Shown: piece by piece, positions 25,769-36,209 of the stretch | Layout: the number at the start of each line of letters is the position of its first letter | Position numbering within the stretch: position 1 is the stretch's first letter | NCBI RefSeq assembly: GCF_025566885.1 | Contig: NZ_JAOQJQ010000004.1 | Coordinates: 1 to 64,000, forward strand | Reading direction: 5' to 3' | DNA: 64,000 bases | Source of the DNA: Brotonthovivens ammoniilytica | Lineage (GTDB): Bacteria; Bacillota; Clostridia; Lachnospirales; Lachnospiraceae | Program-made: the position numbers and the translations under genes | Notes under the pieces: generated by a model | What the model saw: only the letters and a program-made list of their open reading frames with translations | What the model was told of the DNA's origin: nothing | Databases searched by the model: none

Positions 25769-27539
25769 ATGCCTCTTCTTTCTTTAAGCCAAATATATAA
25801 TATACACAAGCTATTAATACTGGAATAGCTGCCATTAATGGCATTGAATATCTAATATACGCATTTACTGGAGAAGCCACACAAATTAATACATTGAAAA
25901 TTAACGGTATAGTAATAACTAGAAATTTATATCGTTTACTTTTCAATATAAATAATATACTTGCTAACAAAATCCAAGTATAAGTGCCACATGTCATTAA
26001 AAGAGATATTCCCGGCATATGCTGAACAAATGTTACACATTCCATAACTTTTGTCCTTACTCCATTATTCATAATATAATTTATTTTTAATTCACCTGTA
26101 TTCAAAGGTTCACCCATAATATAAAACTTAAATGCACTTAATTCCTCATATATATAGGGAGGGTAAAAATATCCAAAACAATTATTAATAGTCGCAGAAA
26201 TGTAATCGCCGGGATATTGATACAACATACTTTTCCAAGTATCCATATACTCTGCAAATTCCTCATCAGTAGCTTTTAAATTTGCTTTGCTTTTAACAGG
26301 ATCGGATAAACACGGATTATATCTTTCAACCAATGTATCATAATTTAACACTTTATCAATAGATCTCCGCTCATCCTCTGTTAGATCATCACCATGATAT
26401 TTAACTGCTCGGGCTGTTTGCTGAAAAAATACAGAATGAGCCTCATACGGTGCACCTTTTGTTTCAATTAAATTTGGTGTCAAAATTTGTCCATATACCA
26501 TGTTAATTATTAGTATTAAAATAATACTCAAAACAATTTTTAATTTTGATCTAAAAATGACAAATAATGTTCCTATCAAAGTAGGTAAAACAATAAATAG
26601 TCCATCTTTTCTGAAAATAATAAGTAAACAAGACAGTAAAACTATCCCGATTATTTCTTTCTTTGTGATAGCATTTTTTCTCATTACAATTTGAACTATT
26701 TTCGTAAAGAAAAGAGCAAAAAAAGCATAATATAATGTATCTTTTCCCACTGTTTGAGCATAAGCCCCCCACATTGGCAATAAAGAGAAAAAAAGCAAAG
26801 TTAAAATAGGAAACAATTTATTAATTTTCAGACTGTTAATATATGCACTTATATATCCATATATGAATGCACACAAGACAGATTGAAATAGCACAAATAA
26901 AAACACTCCAAAATTTAGATCAATAATACTTCCTAAACTTACAAAGCCGCCAATTAAATACGTAGTTAAAACAGGATGATGATCGGACATTGGCCAAATC
27001 CCAAAAAACATATCTAATTGATAATACCCGTCATATGGAATACTTCCCGGATAAAAAATTATTAAATAAGGCAGCCAAGTAATAAAAATAATTAAAGCAA
27101 AAAACAGTATAGGGTATTTTAAATTAAAATTTTTCGCAAATACATATTTCTTTCTTCTTGCCAATAAGACCTTTTTTAATATAATATCCAGAATCACATA
27201 GTACAAAACGCAAAAACCCACAAATGCAATGCAACTAATGACAACTTTCGTAACATTGCCAGTTAGTAATTTCGCGCTATTTGTTAACGTATAACTCACC
27301 CCTATAAGTGTAAAAACGGAATAAATTGCTCCTAAAAATAATATTAAAAAATCAATTTTTATAAATAAAGCCCCAAAATATTTTTTGTAAATAAAATATA
27401 AAACTCCAAATATTAATAATCCTACAAAACTAATATTATTTGCAAACTTCCCATTTTGTTGAAATAATATAGAAAGGGTACTTATATAAGCTAAAATAAT
27501 ACAAATAATATTAAAAACATACTTATTTTTTTGAATCAT
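25761..27539 (-). CDS. DUF6020-family polytopic membrane protein
   Basis: A 592-aa protein with about twelve hydrophobic segments. A periplasmic-loop-like motif (YPGSIPYDGYYQLDMFFG, then MSDHHPVLTTYLIG) recalls GT-C glycosyltransferases and DUF6020 proteins. I infer a role as a lipid-linked sugar transferase or polymer-modifying enzyme; there is no direct evidence. It lies between a DPM-like GT2 and GtrA, a grouping typical of side-chain glycosylation modules. Confidence 0.75.
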   Translation of the reverse strand: MIQKNKYVFNIICIILAYISTLSILFQQNGKFANNISFVGLLIFGVLYFIYKKYFGALFIKIDFLILFLGAIYSVFTLIGVSYTLTNSAKLLTGNVTKVVISCIAFVGFCVLYYVILDIILKKVLLARRKKYVFAKNFNLKYPILFFALIIFITWLPYLIIFYPGSIPYDGYYQLDMFFGIWPMSDHHPVLTTYLIGGFVSLGSIIDLNFGVFLFVLFQSVLCAFIYGYISAYINSLKINKLFPILTLLFFSLLPMWGAYAQTVGKDTLYYAFFALFFTKIVQIVMRKNAITKKEIIGIVLLSCLLIIFRKDGLFIVLPTLIGTLFVIFRSKLKIVLSIILILIINMVYGQILTPNLIETKGAPYEAHSVFFQQTARAVKYHGDDLTEDERRSIDKVLNYDTLVERYNPCLSDPVKSKANLKATDEEFAEYMDTWKSMLYQYPGDYISATINNCFGYFYPPYIYEELSAFKFYIMGEPLNTGELKINYIMNNGVRTKVMECVTFVQHMPGISLLMTCGTYTWILLASILFILKSKRYKFLVITIPLIFNVLICVASPVNAYIRYSMPLMAAIPVLIACVYYIFGLKKEEAYG

Positions 27540-27571
27540 GAATTATCTTTTCCTATTTCTTCCTTAAACTC

Positions 27572-28516
27572 TTATCGCATATCTTTTACATATTTAAAAT
27601 TAATTGCTGTATTCTGCAATTCCTGTTCAAAATCCTGCTTATTTTTCTGATTAATAGTATTTAAAATCAGTCCTGCAAACAAAGCTTGTATCGCTGCCAG
27701 CATTGTAAAACCACTAACTATCAATGTTGGCATTTTTTCTACAACTCCCGTATTAAGAAAAGAAATAAATACCGGTAAAAAGAATCCCATACTAATTAAG
27801 AACAATATAAAGGCAACTATTGAGAAAAAATGAAACGGTTTATAATTTTTATACAACTTTAGTATTGTTCGAAGAACCTTTATGCCATCTGTATATGTGT
27901 TTAATTTAGATTCACTTCCTTCTGGCCTATCTCTATATTCAATAACAACATTTTCTACAAACATATTTTTATCTACTGCATGTATGCTCATTTCTGTCTC
28001 GATCTCAAAGCCCTTGGATAATACTGGAAATGTTTTAACAAATTGATAACTAAACGCTCTATAACCTGTCATAATATCCTTTATATTACTTTTGAATAAC
28101 CGATTAATCGTTTTTCTAACTAAATTGTTCCCAAGATTATGAAAAGGTCTCTTATTTTCTTCAAAATATGTGGAGGATAATCTATCCCCCACCACCATAT
28201 CCACATTCTTTGTAATTACTTTATTAACCATCTCAACCGAAAACTCTGCTGGATAAGTATCATCTCCATCCGTCATTATATAACATTCTGCATCTATATC
28301 CCTAAACATTCTTCGAATAACATTTCCTTTTCCTTGTTGGTATTCATACTTAACAACCGCACCTGCCTCTCGTGCAATAGTATCTGTTCCATCATCAGAA
28401 TTATTATCATAAACATAAATTTTTGCTTCAGGTAATGCTTTTTTGAAATCTTTTACAACTTTTCCTATTGTTTTACTCTCATTATAGCAAGGAATCAAAA
28501 CTGCTATTTTGTCCAT
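27572..28516 (-). CDS. Polyprenyl-phosphate glycosyltransferase (DPM1/ArnC-like GT2)
   Basis: A 314-aa GT2 enzyme. MDKIAVLIPCYNESKTIGKV and the metal-binding MTDGDDTYPAE form the catalytic domain; GYRAFSYQFVKTFPVLSKGFEIETEM and EYRDRPEGSESKLNT match dolichyl/undecaprenyl-phosphate sugar synthases. Two C-terminal transmembrane segments (about 225-290) anchor it. It probably makes undecaprenyl-P-sugar used by the DUF6020/GtrA module next to it. Confidence 0.88.
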   Translation of the reverse strand: MDKIAVLIPCYNESKTIGKVVKDFKKALPEAKIYVYDNNSDDGTDTIAREAGAVVKYEYQQGKGNVIRRMFRDIDAECYIMTDGDDTYPAEFSVEMVNKVITKNVDMVVGDRLSSTYFEENKRPFHNLGNNLVRKTINRLFKSNIKDIMTGYRAFSYQFVKTFPVLSKGFEIETEMSIHAVDKNMFVENVVIEYRDRPEGSESKLNTYTDGIKVLRTILKLYKNYKPFHFFSIVAFILFLISMGFFLPVFISFLNTGVVEKMPTLIVSGFTMLAAIQALFAGLILNTINQKNKQDFEQELQNTAINFKYVKDMR

Positions 28517-28552
28517 AAAATTTTCCTCTCTAAGTAATCACTAAATTTAAAC

Positions 28553-29665
28553 CTATACCAAACTTTTTAACTCATTTTCTACCACCTTAAGTGCTGCATC
28601 TATCACTTTATCCATATCATAATATCTGTACTCGCCCAATCTGCCCCCAAAGATTATATTTCTTTCATTTTCACATAATGCTTTATATTGTTTTACAAGC
28701 TTCTCATTTTTTTCATCATTTACCGGATAATAAGGTTCGTCACCAGGTTTCCACTCACTTGGATATTCCTTAGAAATCACTGTTACTGGTTGCTTTCCAT
28801 ATTCAAAATGTTTATGTTCAATAATACGCGTATAAGGAACTTCTCTTTCTGTATAATTTACAACGGCATTTCCTTGATAATTTTCTATATTCAGAACTTC
28901 TGTTTCAAATTTAACTGAACGATATTCCAAAACCCCAAGTTTAAAGTCAAAGAACTCGTCCAACATCCCTGTATAAACCGTCTTTACTGCAATATCTTGA
29001 TGGGTTTTCCGAAATTCAAAGTAATCAGTATTCAGGATAACGTCAGAGCCTTCCAGCATCTTTTCTATAATTTTTGTATAACCGCCAATTGGAATTCCCT
29101 GATACCGATCATTGAAATAATTGTTATCATAAATAAAACGTAAAGGTAAACGTTTAATAATAAAGGCCGGAAGATCTTTGCAATCCCTTCCCCACTGTTT
29201 TTCTGTATAACCTTTTATTAGTTTTTGATACACGTCCCTTCCTACAAGTGATAAAGCCTGTTCTTCTAAATTTTTAGGATTCTGAATACGTAATTCTGCA
29301 ATCTGATCCTGGATCTTTTGTTTTGCCTCCTGGGGCGTCTTTATCCCCCACATTTTACTAAATGTATTCATATTAAAGGGAAGATTATATAATTCATTTT
29401 TGTATACAGCAACAGGTGAATTTATATAATTATTAAATTCTGCAAACTGTCCAACATAGTCCCATATTTTTTTATTAGAAGTATGAAAAATATGGGCACC
29501 ATATTTATGAACATTAATTCCCTCTATTTCTTCACAATAAATATTTCCTGCAATGTGATTTCTTTTTTCTACAACAAGACACTTCTTTCCTTGTTTCGTC
29601 ATCTCATTTGCAAATACTGCTCCAAATGGACCTGCTCCAACAACTAAATAATCATATTTTTTCAT
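28553..29665 (-). CDS. glf: UDP-galactopyranose mutase
   Basis: A 370-aa flavoenzyme that interconverts UDP-Galp and UDP-Galf, so galactofuranose is expected in the glycan. The FAD-binding VVGAGPFGAVFANEM is at residues 7-21, followed by EKRNHIAGNIY and the family motif KYGAHIFHTSN. The active-site-like KGYTEKQWGRD and a C-terminal FGGRLGEYRYYDMDKVI are also present. Length is normal. Confidence 0.95.
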   Translation of the reverse strand: MKKYDYLVVGAGPFGAVFANEMTKQGKKCLVVEKRNHIAGNIYCEEIEGINVHKYGAHIFHTSNKKIWDYVGQFAEFNNYINSPVAVYKNELYNLPFNMNTFSKMWGIKTPQEAKQKIQDQIAELRIQNPKNLEEQALSLVGRDVYQKLIKGYTEKQWGRDCKDLPAFIIKRLPLRFIYDNNYFNDRYQGIPIGGYTKIIEKMLEGSDVILNTDYFEFRKTHQDIAVKTVYTGMLDEFFDFKLGVLEYRSVKFETEVLNIENYQGNAVVNYTEREVPYTRIIEHKHFEYGKQPVTVISKEYPSEWKPGDEPYYPVNDEKNEKLVKQYKALCENERNIIFGGRLGEYRYYDMDKVIDAALKVVENELKSLV

Positions 29666-29785
29666 TATTAAACCTCCAGTTATTAATTTATTTTTTGCTC
29701 TTCAAATAAATATATTTAATTTTATAATTATACACTTTTATCCTTACATAGTAAATATAGCCAAAGCGAAATATAAAGCCAGAAT

Positions 29786-30913
29786 TTATTTCTTAAATCT
29801 CCAAATTTTTTTTACTTTCCTTGGTATAGCTGTAGCTATAAGACCGACTTTATAGGACTTTGATTTATATGCCTTTTTATATTTTGTACATTCACTTCGC
29901 AATTCATCCACTTTTCTTTTTCGTTCAATACTTTTATAAAGTAAAAATTCCGGCGCCTCATGTTTTAAAATAAAATTAAGATCTGTATAATACCAACTTT
30001 TATAAAAATAACTCTTTTCAAATTGATCTAATCTAAAATTTTGAAAACCTTCCTGCCTATATTTATCATATAACAAGCAGAACATATCATAATCTGTCTG
30101 CAAATTTAATGAATGCATAAACCCATCCACAACACGATTAAAAAAACTTTGTTCGACCATTGCAAATTCCTTATATTCTCTCATTTTTTCATAAGTATAT
30201 AAATATGATTCATATGCACAAAACACCGTTCCGGATGCTTTTCCGCTTAAACTGTCCTTATTATTTACCCGATAAGTTATTAAGGAATTTTCTACATAAG
30301 TAATTCTTTCTGCAAGAAAAAAGGCCATTAAAGTAAAATATGTATCATTTGCCTGTTTTAAATCTTGAAACTCTAATCCATTATCTTCTATAAAACTTCT
30401 CCGATACATTTTATTCCAGGGAACATTCGTAGCAAAATTAAACAAATATTTTGGAAGAATATTTTTATTAATAATGTCTTTATTGCCAAGCATACTTTTA
30501 TTCAAATAAACATTTGTAGAAATCAGACTATCTGTCTTTTGATCATATCTCTGAGCAGAACACACACAAATATCTGCATCTTCCTGTTTTGAACGTTTAT
30601 ACATTATCTCTAAAGCATTATATGCAAAGCGATCATCCGAATCCCAGAATACAACATACTCTCCAACAGCCTTTTTCAAGCCCTGATTCCTGGCAACACC
30701 CGCATATAAATTCTTCTGACTGATTAATTTTATCCTAGAATCATTTGCTTGCATCTCTGTAATAGTCTTCACAGATTCGTCGGTCGAGCCATCGTCTATA
30801 CAAATTATTTCAATCTCCTCCAAACTCTGATGTATTACATCTTTCAATGTATCTTGCAGATAAATTTGTGCATTATAAACAGGCATAATAACCGAAACTT
30901 TAACGTTATTCAT
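29786..30913 (-). CDS. Family 2 glycosyltransferase
   Basis: A 375-aa GT2 enzyme with KVSVIMPVYNAQIYLQDTL, CIDDGSTDESV and a DXD-type FWDSDDRF. The start at 30913 has GGAGG six nucleotides upstream, unlike the longer frame to 30964. The C-terminus is basic (IPRKVKKIWRFKK) and shares the KSYKVG...IPRK.K pattern with the GT2 at 31994-33115, suggesting the two are related by duplication. Confidence 0.88.
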   Translation of the reverse strand: MNNVKVSVIMPVYNAQIYLQDTLKDVIHQSLEEIEIICIDDGSTDESVKTITEMQANDSRIKLISQKNLYAGVARNQGLKKAVGEYVVFWDSDDRFAYNALEIMYKRSKQEDADICVCSAQRYDQKTDSLISTNVYLNKSMLGNKDIINKNILPKYLFNFATNVPWNKMYRRSFIEDNGLEFQDLKQANDTYFTLMAFFLAERITYVENSLITYRVNNKDSLSGKASGTVFCAYESYLYTYEKMREYKEFAMVEQSFFNRVVDGFMHSLNLQTDYDMFCLLYDKYRQEGFQNFRLDQFEKSYFYKSWYYTDLNFILKHEAPEFLLYKSIERKRKVDELRSECTKYKKAYKSKSYKVGLIATAIPRKVKKIWRFKK

Positions 30914-30998
30914 TCTTCTCCTCCAGCCACACTTCAAAAAATATATTGTAATAGCAGAAGCCATTGCTTACGGCCCCCCGTCACAATGGCTTCTATTT

Positions 30999-31976
30999 TT
31001 AACTTCCAAAATACTCCTTAAAATCTAATTCATTTATCTTTTTATATTTTTCAAATTCTTTTTTATTATAAAAATATTCCTCCGGCTTTCCACTTATCTC
31101 TAAATCAGAAAACCACTCATTTTTTAATTGATTATATAATACCTCTTTCTTAGCACCATTTAACGTCTCAAGATTCCACAAACTAAAATGAAGTGCATAA
31201 TTAATATAATCCTGTTTCACTTCCCAGTATACGCCATAATCAATTAAATTAGCCTTCAGCGCTTTTAGCGCCTCATAAAAACACTGCCAGGACTTTTCTC
31301 TTGTATTTGAAAGAGAATTTGGATTATTTCTGCGCTGATGTGCCAGTATCTCATCAATTACAGTTATTCTTTTGGCTAAAACAACGGCAGAGAAAACAAA
31401 CAGCATATCATTTGAGGTTCTCTGCTCCTGAAACCATAATTCGTGATCTTTTACGAATTGAGTCTCAAATATTTTATCCCAGGCCCAGCCAACAAAAACT
31501 TTAAATATATTTCCAGTAAAGGTCCTATGGTACATCGGCTGATAACAGGGTAAATGTTCCATTCGAAGTGTCCAATTTACTTTTACAAACTGATTTAAAT
31601 CCTCTCTAAACTGATCTGATCTGAATACAGCAATTTGGGCCCTATCATTCTTGGCTTGTTTATAAGCCTTTTCCAACATTTCAGGTTCAAAAAAATCATC
31701 GGAATCAAGAAACGAAAGATACTCCCCCTTAGCTCTTTTTAATCCATTATTTCTGGCAGCACCTGCACCTGCATTTTCCTGCGTTATAACAGAAACCCTT
31801 GAATCTTTCTTCTCATAATTTTTAAGTATTTCCAAAGAACGATCCTGTGAACCGTCATCAATACAGATAATCTCTATTTCTTTTAAAGTCTGATTCACAA
31901 TGCTGTCCATACATTGAGCTAAATAATCTTCAACATTATATACCGGTAAAATCACCGAAATTTTGGGATTGTCCAT
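30999..31976 (-). CDS. Family 2 glycosyltransferase
   Basis: A 325-aa GT2 enzyme: KISVILPVYNVEDYLAQCM, CIDDGSQDRSLEILK and FLDSDDFFEPEM. Donor and acceptor are unknown. It is the middle one of three adjacent GT2 genes in the AT-rich half of the cluster and follows the upstream gene after 17 bp. Confidence 0.88.
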   Translation of the reverse strand: MDNPKISVILPVYNVEDYLAQCMDSIVNQTLKEIEIICIDDGSQDRSLEILKNYEKKDSRVSVITQENAGAGAARNNGLKRAKGEYLSFLDSDDFFEPEMLEKAYKQAKNDRAQIAVFRSDQFREDLNQFVKVNWTLRMEHLPCYQPMYHRTFTGNIFKVFVGWAWDKIFETQFVKDHELWFQEQRTSNDMLFVFSAVVLAKRITVIDEILAHQRRNNPNSLSNTREKSWQCFYEALKALKANLIDYGVYWEVKQDYINYALHFSLWNLETLNGAKKEVLYNQLKNEWFSDLEISGKPEEYFYNKKEFEKYKKINELDFKEYFGS

Positions 31977-31993
31977 TTTTCTTCCTCACCAAT

Positions 31994-33115
31994 TTATGCT
32001 TTTTTCAGAGACGCTTTGATTTTTCTCGGTATACAAGTCAAAGCTCTTCCAATTTTATACGAGTTAGAATTTTTCAAACGATTTAACTCATTTAAGGTTT
32101 TCTGATAATTAAAATTTGAATTACCATCGGCAAGCCCCATTACGACTTTTCTAGTATAAAACCCTTCCGGATCTTTTACAAGAAACTGTATATTAGACCA
32201 GGCCGTCGGAGTAAACACTTCCTCCTCTAATTCATTTTTTTCCAATCCACGTTTAAATTCCTGACTAAAACGCATAACATATTCTTTACGATGCTCTTCT
32301 CCTATTCTTTTAACTGTTCCCCAATAATTATTATATTTTTTAAACCAATATAATCCTTTAAATCTATTCCACAATTCTTCATCTCTAGATAAAATATCAC
32401 GAATATGATCATATTCCACATTCATGCAGTATACTTTATCTTTATTATGTACAGAAGAATTTGGATTGTCTCTCCGATTCATATAATATGGTCTGTCCAA
32501 AATCATTGCACGCTGTGCAAAAATAAAAGTTTGAAACCAAAATCCATTATCTTGAAATGAAGCTCCAGGCGTCTCATTATGCCGAATATTATGTTTTTCT
32601 AAAAAGTCCCTTTTATAGATTCCACTCCAAGTATTCATTATAAATCTTAGAGCATCCGGATTTTTACTTGGATCAAATATTACATTATAATCTTCCGGAT
32701 TAATAGACAAATGGTTATATGCCAACTCCATATCTCCATTATCCGAACGTTTAAATCGATAAAAATCTGCTTTTACAAAATCAAGATCATTTTCTGATGC
32801 CTTATTGTAAAGATCCTGATACATATTGATAGGCACAAAATCATCTGGTTCCACAATCCCAATATACTGGCCTGACGCTTTATCAAGGCCAATATTCATC
32901 CCGATTCCATACCCTCCATTCTCCTTATCTATCAGTACTATTCTGGAATCTTTCTGTGCATAGGCTTTTAATATTTCCAGGGAACCATCCGTAGACCCAT
33001 CATTGATACATATGATCTCAATATCTGTTAAAGTCTGATTCACAAGACTTTCCATACATTCAACCAAATAATTCTCCACATTATATGTCGGTACAATTAT
33101 AGATACTTTTGCCAT
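31994..33115 (-). CDS. Family 2 glycosyltransferase
   Basis: A 373-aa GT2 enzyme: VSIIVPTYNVENYLVECM, CINDGSTDGSLEIL and a metal site IVEPDDFVP. The C-terminal LKNSNSYKIGRALTCIPRKI is shared in pattern with the protein at 29786-30913 and suggests a common membrane-proximal tail. Substrates are unknown. Confidence 0.88.
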   Translation of the reverse strand: MAKVSIIVPTYNVENYLVECMESLVNQTLTDIEIICINDGSTDGSLEILKAYAQKDSRIVLIDKENGGYGIGMNIGLDKASGQYIGIVEPDDFVPINMYQDLYNKASENDLDFVKADFYRFKRSDNGDMELAYNHLSINPEDYNVIFDPSKNPDALRFIMNTWSGIYKRDFLEKHNIRHNETPGASFQDNGFWFQTFIFAQRAMILDRPYYMNRRDNPNSSVHNKDKVYCMNVEYDHIRDILSRDEELWNRFKGLYWFKKYNNYWGTVKRIGEEHRKEYVMRFSQEFKRGLEKNELEEEVFTPTAWSNIQFLVKDPEGFYTRKVVMGLADGNSNFNYQKTLNELNRLKNSNSYKIGRALTCIPRKIKASLKKA

Positions 33116-33178
33116 CTTCCTTTGTTCTCCTTAATTATATTCTCAGTAACAAACTTTGTTTGATTCTACCTGTTTTTA

Positions 33179-34363
33179 TTAATCCTTAAAATATAAATCC
33201 CTGGTATATACTTTTTCCATTATATCTTCAAGCTCCTGGCTATAACGGTTAGCGATAATCACATCACTTATTTCTTTAAATTCAGACAGACTTTTAATTA
33301 CTCTGCTGTTAAAAAATAAATTTTCCTTCATAGTTGGTTCATAGATCACTACCTCAACACCATGCGCTTTTATCCTTTTCATGACCCCCTGAATGGAAGA
33401 CTGCCTGAAATTATCTGAATTTGATTTCATCGTCAGCCGATAAACTCCGACAATTTTAGGATTTCTTTCAAGAATTCTCTCAGCAATAAAATCTTTTCTG
33501 GTACGGTTCGCATCCACAATAGCACCTATTATATTATTAGGAACATCTTCATAATTAGCTAAAAGCTGTTTTGTATCCTTTGGAAGACAATAACCACCAT
33601 ACCCAAAAGAAGGGTTATTATAGTGATTTCCAATTCTAGGATCTAGACCAATTCCATCTATAATCTCTTTCGTATTTAATCCCTTCAGTTCCGCATAAGA
33701 ATCTAATTCATTAAAAAACGATACTCTCAATGCCAGATAAGTATTGGCAAATAATTTTACCGCTTCAGCCTCAGTAGGATTCGTATATAAAACATCAATA
33801 TTTTCCTTAACTGCTCCCTGCTGCAAAAGCCCGGCAAAAATATGCGCTGCTTCCCTCATTTTTTTATTATCCTGCTGTGCTCCAACAATAATTCGAGACG
33901 GGTAAAGATTATCGTACAAGGCTCTCCCCTCCCGTAAAAATTCGGGTGAAAAAATAATATTCTCCGACTGGTATCTTTCTTGAATCGAAACAGTATACCC
34001 GACTGGTACTGTTGATTTAATTACAATAACAGCATTTTTATTTACTTTTAATACCTGTTCAACAGCATTCTCCACAGATGATGTATCAAAAAAATTTTTC
34101 TTTTCATCATAATTTGTCGGTGTAGAAATGATTACATAATCCGCATTTTTATATGCCATATCACCATCTAAAGTAGCTGTCAGATCTAATTCCCTCTCGG
34201 CAAGATATTCTTCAATTTCCTTGTCAACAATAGGCGATATTTTTTTATTAATCATCTCAACTTTTTCAGGTATAATATCCACTGCATATACTTTGTTATG
34301 TTGTGCAAGTAAAATAGCATTTGATAACCCTACATAACCAGTTCCTGCTACTGCTATAATCAT
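33179..34363 (-). CDS. UDP-glucose 6-dehydrogenase (nucleotide-sugar dehydrogenase)
   Basis: A 394-aa enzyme that oxidises UDP-glucose (or a related NDP-sugar) to the uronate. The NAD-binding VAGTGYVGLSNAILLA is at residues 5-20, and the catalytic cysteine is Cys259 in GYGGYCLPKD. It suggests glucuronic acid or a derivative in the polymer. Its start overlaps the preceding SDR gene by 4 nt (ATGA), pointing to coupled translation. Confidence 0.92.
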   Translation of the reverse strand: MIIAVAGTGYVGLSNAILLAQHNKVYAVDIIPEKVEMINKKISPIVDKEIEEYLAERELDLTATLDGDMAYKNADYVIISTPTNYDEKKNFFDTSSVENAVEQVLKVNKNAVIVIKSTVPVGYTVSIQERYQSENIIFSPEFLREGRALYDNLYPSRIIVGAQQDNKKMREAAHIFAGLLQQGAVKENIDVLYTNPTEAEAVKLFANTYLALRVSFFNELDSYAELKGLNTKEIIDGIGLDPRIGNHYNNPSFGYGGYCLPKDTKQLLANYEDVPNNIIGAIVDANRTRKDFIAERILERNPKIVGVYRLTMKSNSDNFRQSSIQGVMKRIKAHGVEVVIYEPTMKENLFFNSRVIKSLSEFKEISDVIIANRYSQELEDIMEKVYTRDLYFKD

Positions 34364-35445
34364 TTTGTCTCTCCTCTTCCTACTTTTTTGTCAGCCTTAA
34401 AAATCTCTAACGTTCTGCATAACCCCCGCTTTATATCATTCCCCGGCTTCCATCCCAGCTTCCGGATCTTTTCTCCATCCATAAGCGCTTTTGTTGCCTT
34501 TGAATAGCCAGCGGCCTCCACAGCATCAGGAAGTTCAAAAACCACCTTTGTCCCAGAGACTTCCGCTATTATTCCTGCCAGATCTTTCAGCATTATATCC
34601 GATGCGGTATCTGCAACGTTATAAGCCTCACCTGCTTTTCCATAAAAAAGCGTGTATAAAATTCCTGATACGGCATCTGCAACATAAGTATAAGAATATA
34701 ATTGAGTTCCCTCACTCTTCAGTATAATATTCTCTCCGGCAGCGCCTTTTTTCAAAAACTGAGAGATCGCTTTTGTGTCTGATGAAAGCATTGTGGGTCC
34801 ATAGGTTCTTGCCAGTCTTGGAATTACAACATCCAATTCTCTCTGTTTCCTATAGGCCTGGCATAAAGCCTCTCCGCACCGTTTACTCTCCGGATAACCG
34901 GCCCGAAGGGTATTACAGTTAATATAACCGCAATAATCCTCTTTAAAGTAATCGGTATCTCCCTGATTTTCACCATATACCTCTACCGTTGAAGCAAACA
35001 CAAACTTCTTGGTCTTATGCCTGCAGGCAAAATCCAGCAGATTATTGGTTCCTATAACATTTGTAGTAACTGTTCCTATGGGATCCGTGGCATATGCTAC
35101 TGGATGGGTATTACTTGCAGCATGAAGAATATAATCTACTGTACGATATTTCTCATTCCCCAAAGGAAGATTAATATCATGAGCAGTAAACTCAAAAGTT
35201 TTCTGTTCCCAATAGTCTCTGAATCTTACCTCCGCCTTATGCACAGATCTGCCAAAGGCCAGTATTTTACAATTCATTCCATATTTTTGATTCCGGTACA
35301 TCAGCACATCAATCAAAAAACTCCCTATCATACCTCCCGCACCTGTGATCAGAAAAGAACTGTTACTTAATCTTTCCCAGGGAAGGCTGGCTGCTGCAAC
35401 GCTGCGAATATCTTCTATATATTTTTCATTCTGCAGTAAATTCAT
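34360..35445 (-). CDS. NAD-dependent epimerase/dehydratase (extended SDR)
   Basis: A 361-aa extended short-chain dehydrogenase: FLITGAGGMIGSFLID binds the cofactor, FASTVEVYGEN gives the active-site Ser/Thr region and YPESK is the YxxxK catalytic pair. Its partner gene upstream is an IspD/TarI-like cytidylyltransferase. In pneumococcal capsule loci comparable nucleotidyltransferase plus epimerase pairs are assigned to NDP-alditol synthesis, so this may make a CDP-activated alditol. A UDP-sugar epimerase or decarboxylase is also possible. Confidence 0.8.
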   Translation of the reverse strand: MNLLQNEKYIEDIRSVAAASLPWERLSNSSFLITGAGGMIGSFLIDVLMYRNQKYGMNCKILAFGRSVHKAEVRFRDYWEQKTFEFTAHDINLPLGNEKYRTVDYILHAASNTHPVAYATDPIGTVTTNVIGTNNLLDFACRHKTKKFVFASTVEVYGENQGDTDYFKEDYCGYINCNTLRAGYPESKRCGEALCQAYRKQRELDVVIPRLARTYGPTMLSSDTKAISQFLKKGAAGENIILKSEGTQLYSYTYVADAVSGILYTLFYGKAGEAYNVADTASDIMLKDLAGIIAEVSGTKVVFELPDAVEAAGYSKATKALMDGEKIRKLGWKPGNDIKRGLCRTLEIFKADKKVGRGETK

Positions 35446-35460
35446 TTTATCTCTCCCAGC

Positions 35461-36177
35461 TTATTTTAACCAGTTATCTTTATCAGCTTTCAGATAAGCC
35501 TTAAACATTTCCAAATCATCTTTTGTAGTAAGTTTAATATTTTTATCAGAACCCGCTGCAAAATAAAGAGTCTCTCCAAGATCAACCATCATAGTATTCG
35601 TATAAGCCGATCCGTAAATACCGATCTCTTCTGCAAATGCTCTTTTATAAGCTGTGACCAATTTACCAAATTTATACGCCTGGGGAGTAGAAACTCTCCG
35701 CAGAGTTTCTCTTGGTATATATTGATTCGTACATGTTTCATCTGACTTTACAAAAATCTGTTCGTTATACGGCAGTGATGTAACAGCATTTCCATATTGC
35801 TTACATTTAATGATAACATCCGAAAGTACCGAAGCATCAACCAGAGGGCGGATTCCGTCATGAATAATTACCACATCGTCATCACTGCATTCATCTTCCA
35901 GATGATAAACCCCATTCCGGATTGACTCCTGTCCGGTATTTCCTCCTGATACAATCCATTTTAATTTTGTAATATTAAACTGTTTTGCATATGCTTTTAA
36001 AATATCATGCCAGCCCTCAATACAGACAACCTCTATGGCATCTATCTCAGGGTGCTTCTGAAATCCTTCCAAGGTATAAATTAAAACCGGTTTATCATAT
36101 ACATTTATAAACTGCTTCGGTATGTCCTGGCCCATACGGCTTCCGGAGCCACCTGCAATTATCACTGCTACATTCAT
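35461..36177 (-). CDS. IspD/TarI-like cytidylyltransferase
   Basis: A 238-aa CTP-dependent transferase with VIIAGGSGSRMGQDIPKQF and IIHDGIRPLVDASVLSDV. The start at 36177 follows GGAGG by seven nucleotides. It is a paralogue of the ispD at 929-1636 but sits between a TagF-like polymerase and an SDR, which points to a polyol phosphate such as ribitol-5-phosphate as substrate (TarI role) rather than MEP. The exact polyol cannot be told from sequence. Confidence 0.85.
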   Translation of the reverse strand: MNVAVIIAGGSGSRMGQDIPKQFINVYDKPVLIYTLEGFQKHPEIDAIEVVCIEGWHDILKAYAKQFNITKLKWIVSGGNTGQESIRNGVYHLEDECSDDDVVIIHDGIRPLVDASVLSDVIIKCKQYGNAVTSLPYNEQIFVKSDETCTNQYIPRETLRRVSTPQAYKFGKLVTAYKRAFAEEIGIYGSAYTNTMMVDLGETLYFAAGSDKNIKLTTKDDLEMFKAYLKADKDNWLK

Positions 36178-36209
36178 ATCATTTCCTCCATATACAGCTG
36201 ATACCACAT